Assembly: GCA_038380435.1 (NCBI GenBank)
Contig: JAWZYU010000025.1
Coordinates: forward strand, 42,602,691-42,666,690
Direction of reading: 5' to 3'
Length of the DNA stretch: 64,000 nt
Source: Ryuthela nishihirai
Taxonomy: Eukaryota; Arthropoda; Arachnida; Araneae; Heptathelidae
The number at the start of each line of letters is the position of its first letter. Position 1 is the stretch's first letter. The notes under the pieces are model-generated. The model was not told the origin of the DNA. It saw nothing but the letters and a program-made list of their open reading frames with translations, and made no database searches. This document shows positions 32,853 through 42,439 of the stretch, piece after piece. The translations under genes were made by a program, and so were the position numbers.

Positions 32853-35800
32853 ATGCCGTTAACTAGAAGTATGGATGAATTAGTAAAGTTGATAAATAGC
32901 TTGAAAGTCGATATGGCTACGCAGATGACTGTTATGAAAGATATGAAAGCCGATATGACTACGCTGACGACTGATATGAAAGCCGATATGACTACGCTGA
33001 TGACTGATATGAAAGCCGATATGGCTACGCTGATGACTGATAGGAAAGCCGTTATTGCTACGCTGATGACTGATAGGAAAGCCGTTATTGCTACGCTGGT
33101 GACCGATATGAAAGCCGATATGGCTACGCAGATGACTGATATTAAAAGTGATCTAGCTGCCCAAAGCGATAAAATAGGTGACTTGAAAGCCGAAATGGCC
33201 GCACAAAATACTGAGATGAGAGATGAAGTGGCTCCTCAAGTTGGTAAGATTATTGATCAGTTCAAGGATAGTAAAACCGAACTCAATAGACAATTCAATA
33301 GTTTAAATGTTGAATTTGTCAGTGAAAAAGTTGATCTTGATAGTGTTAAGTTAGATTGTAAACATGGAAAAGAAAAAGAGAAAGGCAACGCATATAAAAA
33401 TGTGGATCTGCTACTGGAAATCAAGAATCGTAGAGATAGCGCAGATAATGCCTTTGACCACGCAACTACTGGTGATGCATGGCAGAGTGTCTATGTCGCT
33501 GGTGACATGTCTAGGAACTGTGAAGAACAATCACACAGATCAGAGAGCTGTGAGACTATACAGTACGCTTTGCACTTCAAAATACCTAGGTATACAAGTC
33601 TGGCACGATCTGAAGAGAGATCCACACGAAAGGTATTCTATTCCTCGCCGTCAGCAAAATGTGTCATGGACAATTATCGCAAAGGCAGAGTAACGAGTGG
33701 TAATGAGGGGGAACGAAACAGAGTTTACGTTTCGCAGAGTGGTCCGAGTAAAGAAGAGGTGTCCATTCATCATAGATACAAAGTGCCCTTCGTCGTTACC
33801 GGGGAAGTCGGAGAGATTTTTCCGAAACACATAGCCACACTCGAATCGTTTATAGAAAGTGGGGATTTAAGAAAGAAGAATTCCGAAGAATGGCTTAGAA
33901 GCGTAACAGGTGATGCTAGTAAAGGAGCTTCAGGCAGAGACAGTACTTCAAAGACTAACTTTCTGGATGAAACTAAGCCTCAGAGTTACGATCAGAGAGA
34001 AGTGAATCCCTCAGATAATTTCAACGTAGCCACGCTGAATTTCTTTTCTGAACAGTCAATGTGCAGATTTGGACATTATAACCATTTAGATTATAAGGAT
34101 ATAGAAAAGTTTTATCACGACTACAAGAGCTCTAAAGTGGACAATATCATGTTACAAAACTCGTCGTCGCTGATCTCCAGAATGAACAATTTGGCAATCA
34201 TGACTGATGTTTCCCTGGCTAATTACAATGAGAGCTCCAAGAAAGTGAATTCGGAAGAAACAGCAAATATGACCTCCTCGGGTCATGTGTTTTGCTGGAG
34301 ACCCAAGTGGCGCCATCGGATGGTAGATGAAAACAGCACAGGAGATGTCGGCAACAAAGTGAGTCTTGTCTTGGCTCCTGCACTTGCTGCTTTAGGTCTC
34401 AAGGTCCCTATGATCTCCGGTCGTGCTCTCCAATTGAAGGGATATACTCTGGACAAATTGGAATCCATCCCTGGCTTCACAGTGGACTGGACTAAAGATA
34501 AAATCGAGCAGATGATGGAAGACGTCGGATGCTGCATCGTAGGACAGACAGAGGAGCTGGTGCCAACAGATAAGGAGATTTACCGCTGCAAGGATCTGAT
34601 GGCTACCATAGATAGCGTTCCTCTAATGATATGCTCAATTGTGTCCAAAAAGCTGGCTGAAGGAGTGTGTGCTTTGGTTTATGATGTTGAATTCGGAAAA
34701 GGAGCTATTGATCTCATCAGTACAGAAGATGTTGCTGTTGATTTAGTTAAGAAAGTGGTTGCAGCATCACAAGCTCGTGGAATGAAGAGTTTGAGTTGTT
34801 CAGCTGTTATCAGCAACATGGATTCACCTCTTGAAAACTCTGTTGACAACTCTCTGGAAGTGATGGAAGCTGTTCAGTGTTTCCTTGGTAACGGATCCTT
34901 GGAACTGCAAGAGCTCGTCGAAGAGTTAGGAGGAGAACTTCTGCGTTTTGTGAACATTGTGGATAATAGGGTAGATGAAGCATCACGTGTCCGTAAGGTT
35001 CTGTATAACGGCAATGCTTTGAACAAGTTTCGTAACATGTTAATAGAACAAAGAGTATCTGAAGATGTTGCAAGCTGGCTATGTGAAGGTAAAACAGAAA
35101 AAATATTGCTAGCAGCCCGACACATCACTGATTTCACTTATACAGGAGAAACAGGTAAGGTTGTCGGATTAGAAGCTGCAGTTCTAGCAAGAGTATGGAA
35201 GGAGGAGATGGACCGAAGCGCTAAAAAGAATTATGGAGCTGATATAATTGTGAAGCACCTTGGGGATCAAATTGAATCAGGTGAAATATGGCTGAAGGTT
35301 CATCACGACAGTTCTGAATTAAGTGAAAGTCAACTGACAAAAGGGTCAGACTGGAGGATGAAACTCCTCCCTAGATTTTATGTCACTAATGACTTTCATT
35401 CCTTGTTACTCTTGATAGAAGTAAAAATCCAAAGAAGAAAACTTTCGACAAAGAAGAAAACTTTTTACAGGTTTTGCACGAAAACTCTTAGTCGATTCTT
35501 CTCCCTGCAGAGACATAAACGTGTTCACAAGGGCTATAGGCCTTACACGTATTATGTTTGTGGACGAGGCTTCAGTCAGAAAAGAAATCTACGTCATAAT
35601 GAGATTCGCTTTCATTTTGACACAGACGTGGTATATCGCATTCGTCGACGTCCAGCTACAAAGTGCAAGGTGGTTCACGTGGATCGTTTGGCCCCGTTTC
35701 ATCGAAGAACTGAAGAAACTTTGGAATCCAGAATTGTTCGGGACGAACAAGACCTAGGAAGGGGGCAGTGTTACGACAGAAGGAATCTGGCAACCGAAAG

Positions 35801-35864
35801 CAAAAAGTTTCAGCCAACGAATAAGAACTTTGGGAGAATTTGGAGAAGAAGAGTGGAGCGTTAA
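32853..35864 (+). CDS. Chimeric retroelement ORF: gag-like coiled coil, thymidine phosphorylase, zinc-finger fragment, integrase tail
   Basis: Uninterrupted 1003-codon frame whose ATG lies 10 bp after the primer site. Residues about 18-120 are 11-residue repeats (KADMTTLMTDM and variants), a predicted coiled coil like gag N-termini. Residues about 165-400 are unrecognised. Residues about 403-835 align with thymidine/pyrimidine nucleoside phosphorylase: VSLVLAPALAALG, KVPMISGR, TLDKLESIPGF, CCIVGQTEELVP, DSVPL and SKKLAEG. They end at the family's usual C-terminal WLKVHHD motif. There are no introns, so capture was from mRNA. Residues 887-921 resemble a C2H2 finger (RVHKGYRPYT, CGRGFSQKRNLR). 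Residues 922-952 are the gypsy integrase end (KVVHVDRLAPF). From residue 973 the frame runs into the 3' LTR. Conserved K and H of KHSTGG are E493 and N494, and the conserved R is K580, so catalysis is doubtful. Confidence 0.9.
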   Translation: MPLTRSMDELVKLINSLKVDMATQMTVMKDMKADMTTLTTDMKADMTTLMTDMKADMATLMTDRKAVIATLMTDRKAVIATLVTDMKADMATQMTDIKSDLAAQSDKIGDLKAEMAAQNTEMRDEVAPQVGKIIDQFKDSKTELNRQFNSLNVEFVSEKVDLDSVKLDCKHGKEKEKGNAYKNVDLLLEIKNRRDSADNAFDHATTGDAWQSVYVAGDMSRNCEEQSHRSESCETIQYALHFKIPRYTSLARSEERSTRKVFYSSPSAKCVMDNYRKGRVTSGNEGERNRVYVSQSGPSKEEVSIHHRYKVPFVVTGEVGEIFPKHIATLESFIESGDLRKKNSEEWLRSVTGDASKGASGRDSTSKTNFLDETKPQSYDQREVNPSDNFNVATLNFFSEQSMCRFGHYNHLDYKDIEKFYHDYKSSKVDNIMLQNSSSLISRMNNLAIMTDVSLANYNESSKKVNSEETANMTSSGHVFCWRPKWRHRMVDENSTGDVGNKVSLVLAPALAALGLKVPMISGRALQLKGYTLDKLESIPGFTVDWTKDKIEQMMEDVGCCIVGQTEELVPTDKEIYRCKDLMATIDSVPLMICSIVSKKLAEGVCALVYDVEFGKGAIDLISTEDVAVDLVKKVVAASQARGMKSLSCSAVISNMDSPLENSVDNSLEVMEAVQCFLGNGSLELQELVEELGGELLRFVNIVDNRVDEASRVRKVLYNGNALNKFRNMLIEQRVSEDVASWLCEGKTEKILLAARHITDFTYTGETGKVVGLEAAVLARVWKEEMDRSAKKNYGADIIVKHLGDQIESGEIWLKVHHDSSELSESQLTKGSDWRMKLLPRFYVTNDFHSLLLLIEVKIQRRKLSTKKKTFYRFCTKTLSRFFSLQRHKRVHKGYRPYTYYVCGRGFSQKRNLRHNEIRFHFDTDVVYRIRRRPATKCKVVHVDRLAPFHRRTEETLESRIVRDEQDLGRGQCYDRRNLATESKKFQPTNKNFGRIWRRRVER
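32905..33210 (+). repeat. 33-bp coding tandem repeats
   Basis: About seven degenerate units around AAAGCCGATATGACTACGCT encode an 11-residue period. Units differ by few substitutions, typical of slippage or unequal exchange in coiled-coil coding DNA. Confidence 0.85.
34059..35357 (+). other. Captured thymidine phosphorylase domain
   Basis: The part of the chimeric ORF matching a host pyrimidine-salvage enzyme, which normally splits thymidine with phosphate to thymine and deoxyribose-1-phosphate in the cytoplasm. The helical N-terminal region (LDYKDIEKFYHDY) and the alpha/beta body are both present, so the copy is nearly full length at about 430 residues. Retained active-site residues include S495/T496, S595 and K599. 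Lost ones are the KH pair (now E493 N494), the conserved Arg (K580) and the GHTGG loop, now QLKGY. Codon frame is intact throughout, so decay has been by substitution only, or the region is under some constraint as protein. Confidence 0.9.
35756..35765 (+). other. Polypurine tract
   Basis: AGGAAGGGGG followed by CAG immediately before the 3' LTR, the usual plus-strand primer of LTR retroelements. Confidence 0.8.
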
Positions 35865-36410
35865 CGGTCGTTTTGTATTGTAACGGTCGTTGTGTTGTAA
35901 CGGTCGGAGAGTTCGAAAATGGACGGTGAGCTGTTCTGAGACAGTGCGCGTAAGTATCAAGAAATAACTTGATGTGTTGTGTATACGCGGAAGGATAAAA
36001 GTGGGATCTTTTATCGTTAAGTATCAAGAAGTAACTTGATGTGTTGTGTATACGCGGAAGTATAAAAGTGGGAACTTTTATGGCTAACTTCGAATGTCTA
36101 CACGGACTGTCTTTTTGTTCGGCTAGTGTGTGAAAAGTTATTAGCACAGGACGAGAATTGGTTTACGAGTGAAGATCTTCGGGTGACCTGGTAAATCAAG
36201 TAAAAGGTAGTATTTAGTAAAATACACAGAGCTGATATTGTGTGCTCTACGCAGGAAGATTGATGACTTGTGCATGTTAATAGTTGATTTGTTAATAAGA
36301 TACTTCATCCATATTTCCTTTGTAACAATTTACCTTGTATTGAATTTGGTTTTGAAATATAGCTTTTAATACTCACGCCCAGTGCTATCCATTTTTTGAA
36401 ATCCGCAACA
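35769..36410 (+). repeat. 3' long terminal repeat
   Basis: Same length and, as read base by base, the same sequence as the 5' copy, including both 67-bp units. The last 31 codons of the chimeric ORF and its stop lie in it. Confidence 0.93.
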
Positions 36411-37482
36411 ATATTTTAGACATCAGAGATTATGACTGTAAGTAAAATAGAAGCTGTAAGAGACCGGACTCCACCTCAAGATGTTCATCAACTTCGTAGT
36501 TTTATTGGACTTTGTACATATTATAGATGATTTGTCAAGGGTCTCTAACATCGCAAGGCCATTACATCGTCTGACAGACGAGGGCCAGCTGTTCGTGTGG
36601 GCCACCGAATGTGAAGTGGCCTTCCAACAGCTAAAGCAATCTCTTTCCACAGCACCAGTGTTAGCATATCCACAAGCTGGAAAATAGTTCTTAAGAGATA
36701 CTGACGCAAGTAACAACAAGGCGAACAAGCAAGAGTTATTGTATATTTTAGCAAAACTTCATCCAAACCAGAACGAAATTATTGTGTTACACGTAAAAAG
36801 AACTGTTAGCAATAGTAAAAGCAATAGCACATTTTCATCATTATCTCTATGGCCAGAAATTTCTTATACGTACTGATCATGTTGCACTCAGGTGGTTATT
36901 AAACTTTAAAAATCCTGAAGGACAAATTGCTAGGTGGATACAGCAGTTGCAAGAGTACAATTTCTCCATCGAGCATCGAAGTGACAAACTGCATAGGATT
37001 GCAGATGCCCTTTCAAGACGTCCATGTATTGACAATTGTAAGCATACAATAACTCTTGCTTGTTATACAATAACTATATATACAATAACTATATATACTA
37101 ACATATACAATAACTCTTGCTTGTTCGCCTTGTTGTTACTTGCGTCAGTATCTCTTAAGAACTATTTTCCAGCTTGTGGATTGTTGTAATGCAGAGTTGA
37201 AATATGGTATTGAAAGATGTAATGCCCATAAGACAAATAACATCGACACAAGCAAACAATGATACTCCTAACATCTGGAGTCCAATAGAAATTAGAAAGG
37301 CCCAACTAGACGATGAAGATATAAGGCCAATAATGGGTTTGATGAAAAAATCTGATATAAAGCCTAATTGCGAGCAAATCTCGAGGTATAGCCCAACTAC
37401 TAAAAGTTATTGGGCACAGTGGGACTCCTTAGAAGTGAAAGATGGTGTATTATACAGAAGATGGGAGAATCCCACTGAATGA
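36411..37482 (+). pseudogene. Ty3/gypsy pol relic (RT thumb, RNase H, pre-integrase)
   Basis: Broken frames encode, in order, SKIEAVRDRTPPQDVHQLRS, then NIARPLHRLTDEGQLFVW (end of RT). RNase H pieces follow: FLRDTDASN, ALRWLLNFKNPEGQIARW by frame change, and IADALSRRPC near 37000-37025. A stretch YWAQWDSLEVKDGVLYRRW at 37405-37470 leads toward the integrase H2C2 domain and then stops. Frameshifts, stops and an inverted duplication make it dead. The captured-gene element inserted at its left edge. Confidence 0.85.
36669..37180. repeat. 77-bp perfect inverted repeat inside gypsy pol
   Basis: 36669-36745 reappears as exact reverse complement at 37104-37180. Part of the inverted arm (ATACAATAACTCTTGCTTGT) is present a third time at about 37044-37064. 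The inverted copy displaces pol sequence after the RNase H end. Confidence 0.92.
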
Positions 37483-37556
37483 ATGATACGTTGACACATT
37501 TTCTTTGAAAACGAGATAAAAATATTAAACGAATTTTAAATTTAATGTTTATTTTG

Positions 37557-37745
37557 CCATCCGTGGCCGAGTGGTTAACGCGTTTGGCTATTAATCTAAG
37601 GGACCTGGGTTTGAGCCCCCGGTAAGGTATGGATGTATGGGTCGTTTTTCTGCTGAGGTCCTGCCATCCTCTCAGACCATCTACTACTGACAGGCTCCTG
37701 TCAGACCTCTGTGGCAAGCAGCTGCTTGAGGGGGTATTTTTTTTA
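37557..37745 (+). mobile_element. SINE-B, simple form
   Basis: Head (CCGTGGCCGAGTGGTTAACG, GGGTTTGAGCCCCCGG) and body with a short internal deletion after CTCAGACC. Confidence 0.9.
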
Positions 37746-37829
37746 TTTATTATTTGTCACATCTACATCAATATATTACCATTTTTATCATTACGTAGAT
37801 AATCACGTCATTTACTTTGCGAATGAGTG

Positions 37830-39430
37830 CTACTTCGGCTGCTTTCGTATTATCCATGCGTATTTCAATATTACGTCCATCGCCTGGAACCTTACTCCGC
37901 TCAAAGTGGAAATCGCAACACCACAACACAGAATGGAAGCTATGAGGGCAGATATGCAAATGATGTAAAAGCGGAACCTCAGATTCATCGGTACATAGTA
38001 GGTCCGCCTCGGGTGATTAACAAACCTATAAAAGATCGGCAGTCCGTCAATTAGATGGTTAATGGTGCCTGAGTATGGCGTTATAAACAACATGCAACTG
38101 CGCACACAATTGTGCCAGGTTCGCCACCGGAGGGAACTGGCGAAATTTTTCACACACACTTTTTTTTCACACACACTCAATGGGTGACAAGTCCACAGAG
38201 TCTCCAAGGTATGGCCATAGGAGAATATCCACAGATTGGAGATTGCCCATCGTTGCACGTGCAATGTGTGGAATGTCGTTGTGCTGCTGCAGAATCGATC
38301 TAGGTATGGTGACAAAGAAGGGTCATGACATAGGATTAACCATGTCGTAGACGTAACGTCTCGCCATTAGCATGCCAGAAACATGAGCAGAGGTGTCTGT
38401 CTGGCCACCATATGTGATGCCACCCCATACCATTGCACCATGGTGACGAACCGTATGACAGTTAATGAAATAGGCTTCCTCACGTTATGGACGCTGGCTA
38501 TGCAATGCCAACAAATGACTGTCTGGCATACCGAAACAGAATCGGGACTCGTCTATAAACAACACTCTCCTCCATTCCATACTCCAACGTTGCCTTATTC
38601 GACACCAGTAATAAAAAAATAAAATAAAAATAAATACCCCCTCAAGCAGCTGCTTGCCACAGAGGTCTGACAGGAGCCTGTCAGTAGCTGCTTGCCACAG
38701 AGGTCTGACAGGAGCCTGTCAGTTTATATGCCATAGTAGAAGGTTTGTGAGGATTTTAGGACCTCAGCAGAAAAACAACACGAACATCCATGCCTTCACC
38801 CGGGGCTCGAACCCAGGTCCCTTAGATCAGTAGCCAAGCGCGCTAACCACTCGGCCATGGGATGGCTAATAAATACCCCCTCAAGCAGCTGCTTGCCACA
38901 GAGGTCTGACAGGAGCCTGTCAGTTTAAATGCCATAGAGATGATGTAATTGGTGACATCGCTGCAATGACATGCCAGACTGGACGTCTTGCCCTCATTCC
39001 TGTGTCATGCAAACGTTGTCCGATGGTTTGATTGGTGACCACGATACCTTTAGATACCCACAAATCAATGAATGGACTTTCTACAGAGCATACGACCTTC
39101 ATGTCCTGTGGTGTTGCATGCTGGTCCCATACCTGTTCTTTGTGTCATTTGTTGCTCCATGATGTTGCGCGCGATACACCACCTGTGCTCACATTGCGCC
39201 CAATGCGTGTGACGATCGCTCAATAGCAGCTCAATCAGAGGTCTCGCATATCGGTGATTCGCTCTCTCTCCCGTCGGTGTCTCCAAGACATGTTCCAAAT
39301 ATTTTCACAGCATGCCCTCCAACCTCACTGTCAGTCGTGCTATGATACGAGCTCGTGGGCACCCGGTTTTTATCCACAGCTCGGTTGGGTGTCACGTGTC
39401 CATTCACTGCAGAACTTTGATCATTTGCAT
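37830..39430 (-). pseudogene. Tc1/mariner transposase relic split by SINE-B
   Basis: On the minus strand the 39300-38940 part has a Tc1-type segment with TNQTIGQRLHDTGMRARRP, the region before the catalytic domain. The 38620-38160 part has HHGAMVWGGITYGGQT and further DDE-domain wording in changing frames. SINE-B sequence (38611-38938) separates them. Many stops; no ends identified with certainty. Confidence 0.7.
38611..38938 (-). mobile_element. SINE-B pair inside the Tc1 relic
   Basis: A full minus-strand SINE-B (38611-38866) with a tandem repeat of AGCTGCTTGCCACAGAGGTC, followed by a second body fragment (38867-38938). Confidence 0.85.
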
Positions 39431-42300
39431 ATCTTCGATGACCGATTGCCTCCTGCGATTTATATATCTCTACTTCCATTCCTTCTTGGTATTATCGACT
39501 TTGACCAGTATAGCATTATCTATTATAGCAATGGCACAAATGCGCATTCCCTGAAATTCAATAGTATGAACTTCAGGAGCCAAGTTACCATTTTGTAGTG
39601 GTCCATAACACTTAATTGACTGATTCTACCAGTGTCATCAGAAGTCGAAGAGCTCGTTGCTTAGCGAATATTTTCATTTGACTGTGGCGGCTTCAATAAG
39701 CTTAAATTTTCCCCATGTGTTTGAACTGGGTTGCGAACTTTTTTATTTTGCCGAAGAAGAATACTTCAGTAAGCTCCACCCACTAGATGCAGCGTGCCCT
39801 TTATTAATTCTCTCATTTGCTTCCTTCATTAAAAGGTGAAGTTTAATTTTCCCACTAACTTTTAAAAAAGAACTATGATTCAGCATTGCAAACCAAGACT
39901 AATGGCATGTGATCTTGCTAATCTTTTGTAACAGAGATTCGCAATATCTACTAAAAGTGGTGTAATTAGTTTTTTTTCGTTGTTTCTTTTGCAGTTTTCT
40001 TTTTAGAGGGCATTTAGCAACACAGTGCCCAGATTTTCTGATCTCTTACAAAATCATGTGACTCCAGGGTAGTCTATTGTTGCCCTGTAAGACACATTTT
40101 TATGAAGTTCGTGATTTCTTGAGATAGTTTTATTTTACAGATTCGTGTGCCTATTTTTATCTCCTGTAATTTTTCAGTTCATCAGTGATGGATAAGACTT
40201 CACCGTATTTATTCATTATCATTGCCACTTCATTGTTTATACGAAGAATGGGAGTTTAGATATAAGGGCTGTTTTTATGGGCTTTCCTACTTGGTAGATT
40301 TTTGCGTGCTTTTTTGCATTTATGTTGATAGGATTGACTTTCCATTCAATCAGTTTTTAGCAGGATGATCGTTTCTGTTAACAACTTGTGTGATTTCCAC
40401 TGAGCCCAGGTAACATTTTGTATGATGCTTTCATAACTTCGATGAATTCAATTTCCACGTGAAATATTTCGTAAACTCTTTGCAATTCGGCGTCCGTTAG
40501 AGTTGCCTTCCCTCTAAGCTAAGTTATGACGATAGAAGGGTGTTCTGAAAAGAACCGTTGATTCCAAGCTATCCAAAAAAGTTAAGTTATAAAATTAAGC
40601 TACCCTATCCTAGGCGAGATTAAGATGATGTTACATCCTTTTCTCTTGAAAATCCTCTTTGAAAACCTAAATTGCATTCCCTGTAATGACTGACGTTGTC
40701 AGTGCTCTCTGTAGCACACTACTTGTTGATTCCGACAAAATTATTCGATAGATTTTGATTCGTGCTGCCATCTAGTGGCCAAAATAAAATGTAAAGTAGT
40801 AAGTTAACAATAATTTGCCCTTCCACATCGCAAAGAAAGAATACGAGAACCATCATGGTCGTTATCAGAATTTCGTCCAATAGAGAAGACAAAAGCAAAA
40901 TAGAAAAGAAATGGTCTCAAGACTCATGCATAAGCTAACTAAGTTTTGCAGCTTAGGGCCTCGAAAACTTGAGTTTAAAAGTTTATGAAACAAATTTTGC
41001 AAACGTATTCAAATTGATCTATTATGCAAACACTTTTCATCTTAGGTTTACCCAGTTGTCATTCTATACCAATACCAGTGTAAGGTTTTCACCATCTCAA
41101 TTTTTCTTTTATATAAATGCTCTCTTCAATCAGAATAAAAACATATATTTCAACTTTGAAGTTTTGGGAGCCCCTTAAACTTATCATATTTGATTTAATT
41201 TTTTTAACAACTTTTTTAACAACTTTTTTTAAACTTCAAAACATTGAAATAAATTTTTCTTTATAATAACATCAGGCATAAAATATATTAAAAAAACATA
41301 AAAATGAAAATTACAACAAAATAATAAAATATTTTAAGAAAAGAAAGAAATATATTTAAGTTGGAGTAAAAAGTTATATAAATTTTTTCCTCGATTTTTC
41401 TCTAGAAAATTCATCAATTATTTTCGAAGTATCGATGCTATTTAACACTTCATGTTCTATATACAATAATGCCATAAATCTAAAAGTTTAACCTTTCTTA
41501 TGACTGAAATCTAAAATGAGACTTCTTGCTCTGTACTTCTTAGGTTTTTACCATTTTTCAGATAGAGAAAGATCTTTCTCCCGATGAATTGGAAATAGAA
41601 AGAGTCAAAAAAAAAATTTAAAATAATTTCTACATTTTGGAACAGTTGACGACATTTCTCTTGCAGCCTGGTATATGTGGCAGTATTGAATTTCTCTTTA
41701 TCTTCTTTTAAAAAATAGCAGAAACTGTTCCAATTCACCATGAAAATGTGTAATATCCATATTGTTCTTATAGTTCTCTTTTAATTTTTCCACAGTTTTT
41801 TTTTCTGGATAAGCAAGCTTAAATCAAAGAGCATTTTAAAATTTTCTATATTACCTTTATGTGTTTTATTTCTACAAGCAAGTTCTGCTATCCCACTGTC
41901 ACAAATTACATTAAAAGAATTAAAAATGAAAATTTCTCGCAATGAAAACGAATGATTTTTTTCATTACTTTCATCAAAAAACCTTCCTTTTTTGTGGCCT
42001 ACGTAACTAACTAACAAAAACACATCTACAATTGAATATTCCTACAAGGATGTAATAGTCCCTTTCAGACTCATTCAGTAACAGTTTTTGGATGAAGAGT
42101 TTCAGTTTTGATGATTAACTATTTATAAGCTGTTTAACATATTTATCTTTATTAAGAAGGAGACAAGAAGAGAGTAGAAGATGGGTTTCTGAGCTTTTTT
42201 TGGAGGTTCCAATAAATTCTTTAAATTAAAATCTCAGATATGATATTTTCTGAGATTATTAAAGTATTCATCCCTTTCTTCCTTAAATTGGTTTAATACA
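39431..42300. other. No gene seen
   Basis: About 2.9 kb without a recognisable gene or repeat. Frames at 39254-39839, 40969-41178 and 41511-42023 lack domains, good starts or splice context. Composition is AT-rich throughout. Confidence 0.4.
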
Positions 42301-42315
42301 TAGAGCATATTATAT

Positions 42316-42432
42316 ATAGAGCCAAACTATAGAGCATATTATATTTGCCTTAAACAGGCAAATATAATATGCTCTATAGTTTGGGGATTTGCCTGTTTAA
42401 GGCAAATATAATATGCTCTATAGTTTGGGGAG
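42316..42432. repeat. Inverted and direct repeat of an ATATTATATTTGCCT unit
   Basis: CCAAACTATAGAGCATATTA (42322-) is followed by its reverse complement (to 42384), then by another copy in the same inverted sense (to about 42430). This gives a hairpin plus a tandem arm at the 3' side of the minus-strand LINE. Confidence 0.8.
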
Positions 42433-42439
42433 AGTTGCA

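Larger units (their letters stand above)
32181..36410 (+). mobile_element. Complete non-autonomous LTR retrotransposon carrying a captured thymidine phosphorylase
   Basis: Structure in order: 642-bp LTR (TGTTACGACA to ATCCGCAACA), tRNA-Leu-type primer site, one 1003-codon ORF, purine tract, second 642-bp LTR. ATAT stands directly before and after, a 4-bp target duplication usual for Ty3/gypsy. Reading the two LTRs side by side I find no difference, so insertion is recent. The ORF has a gag-like start and the end of a gypsy integrase but no protease, reverse transcriptase or RNase H. The space is filled by host-derived thymidine phosphorylase and a zinc-finger fragment. Transposition must have used enzymes from a full-length relative. 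Confidence 0.93.

Noticed and set aside
34283..35137. Minus-strand frames over the thymidine phosphorylase region
   Set aside because: Shadows of the strong plus-strand coding sequence.
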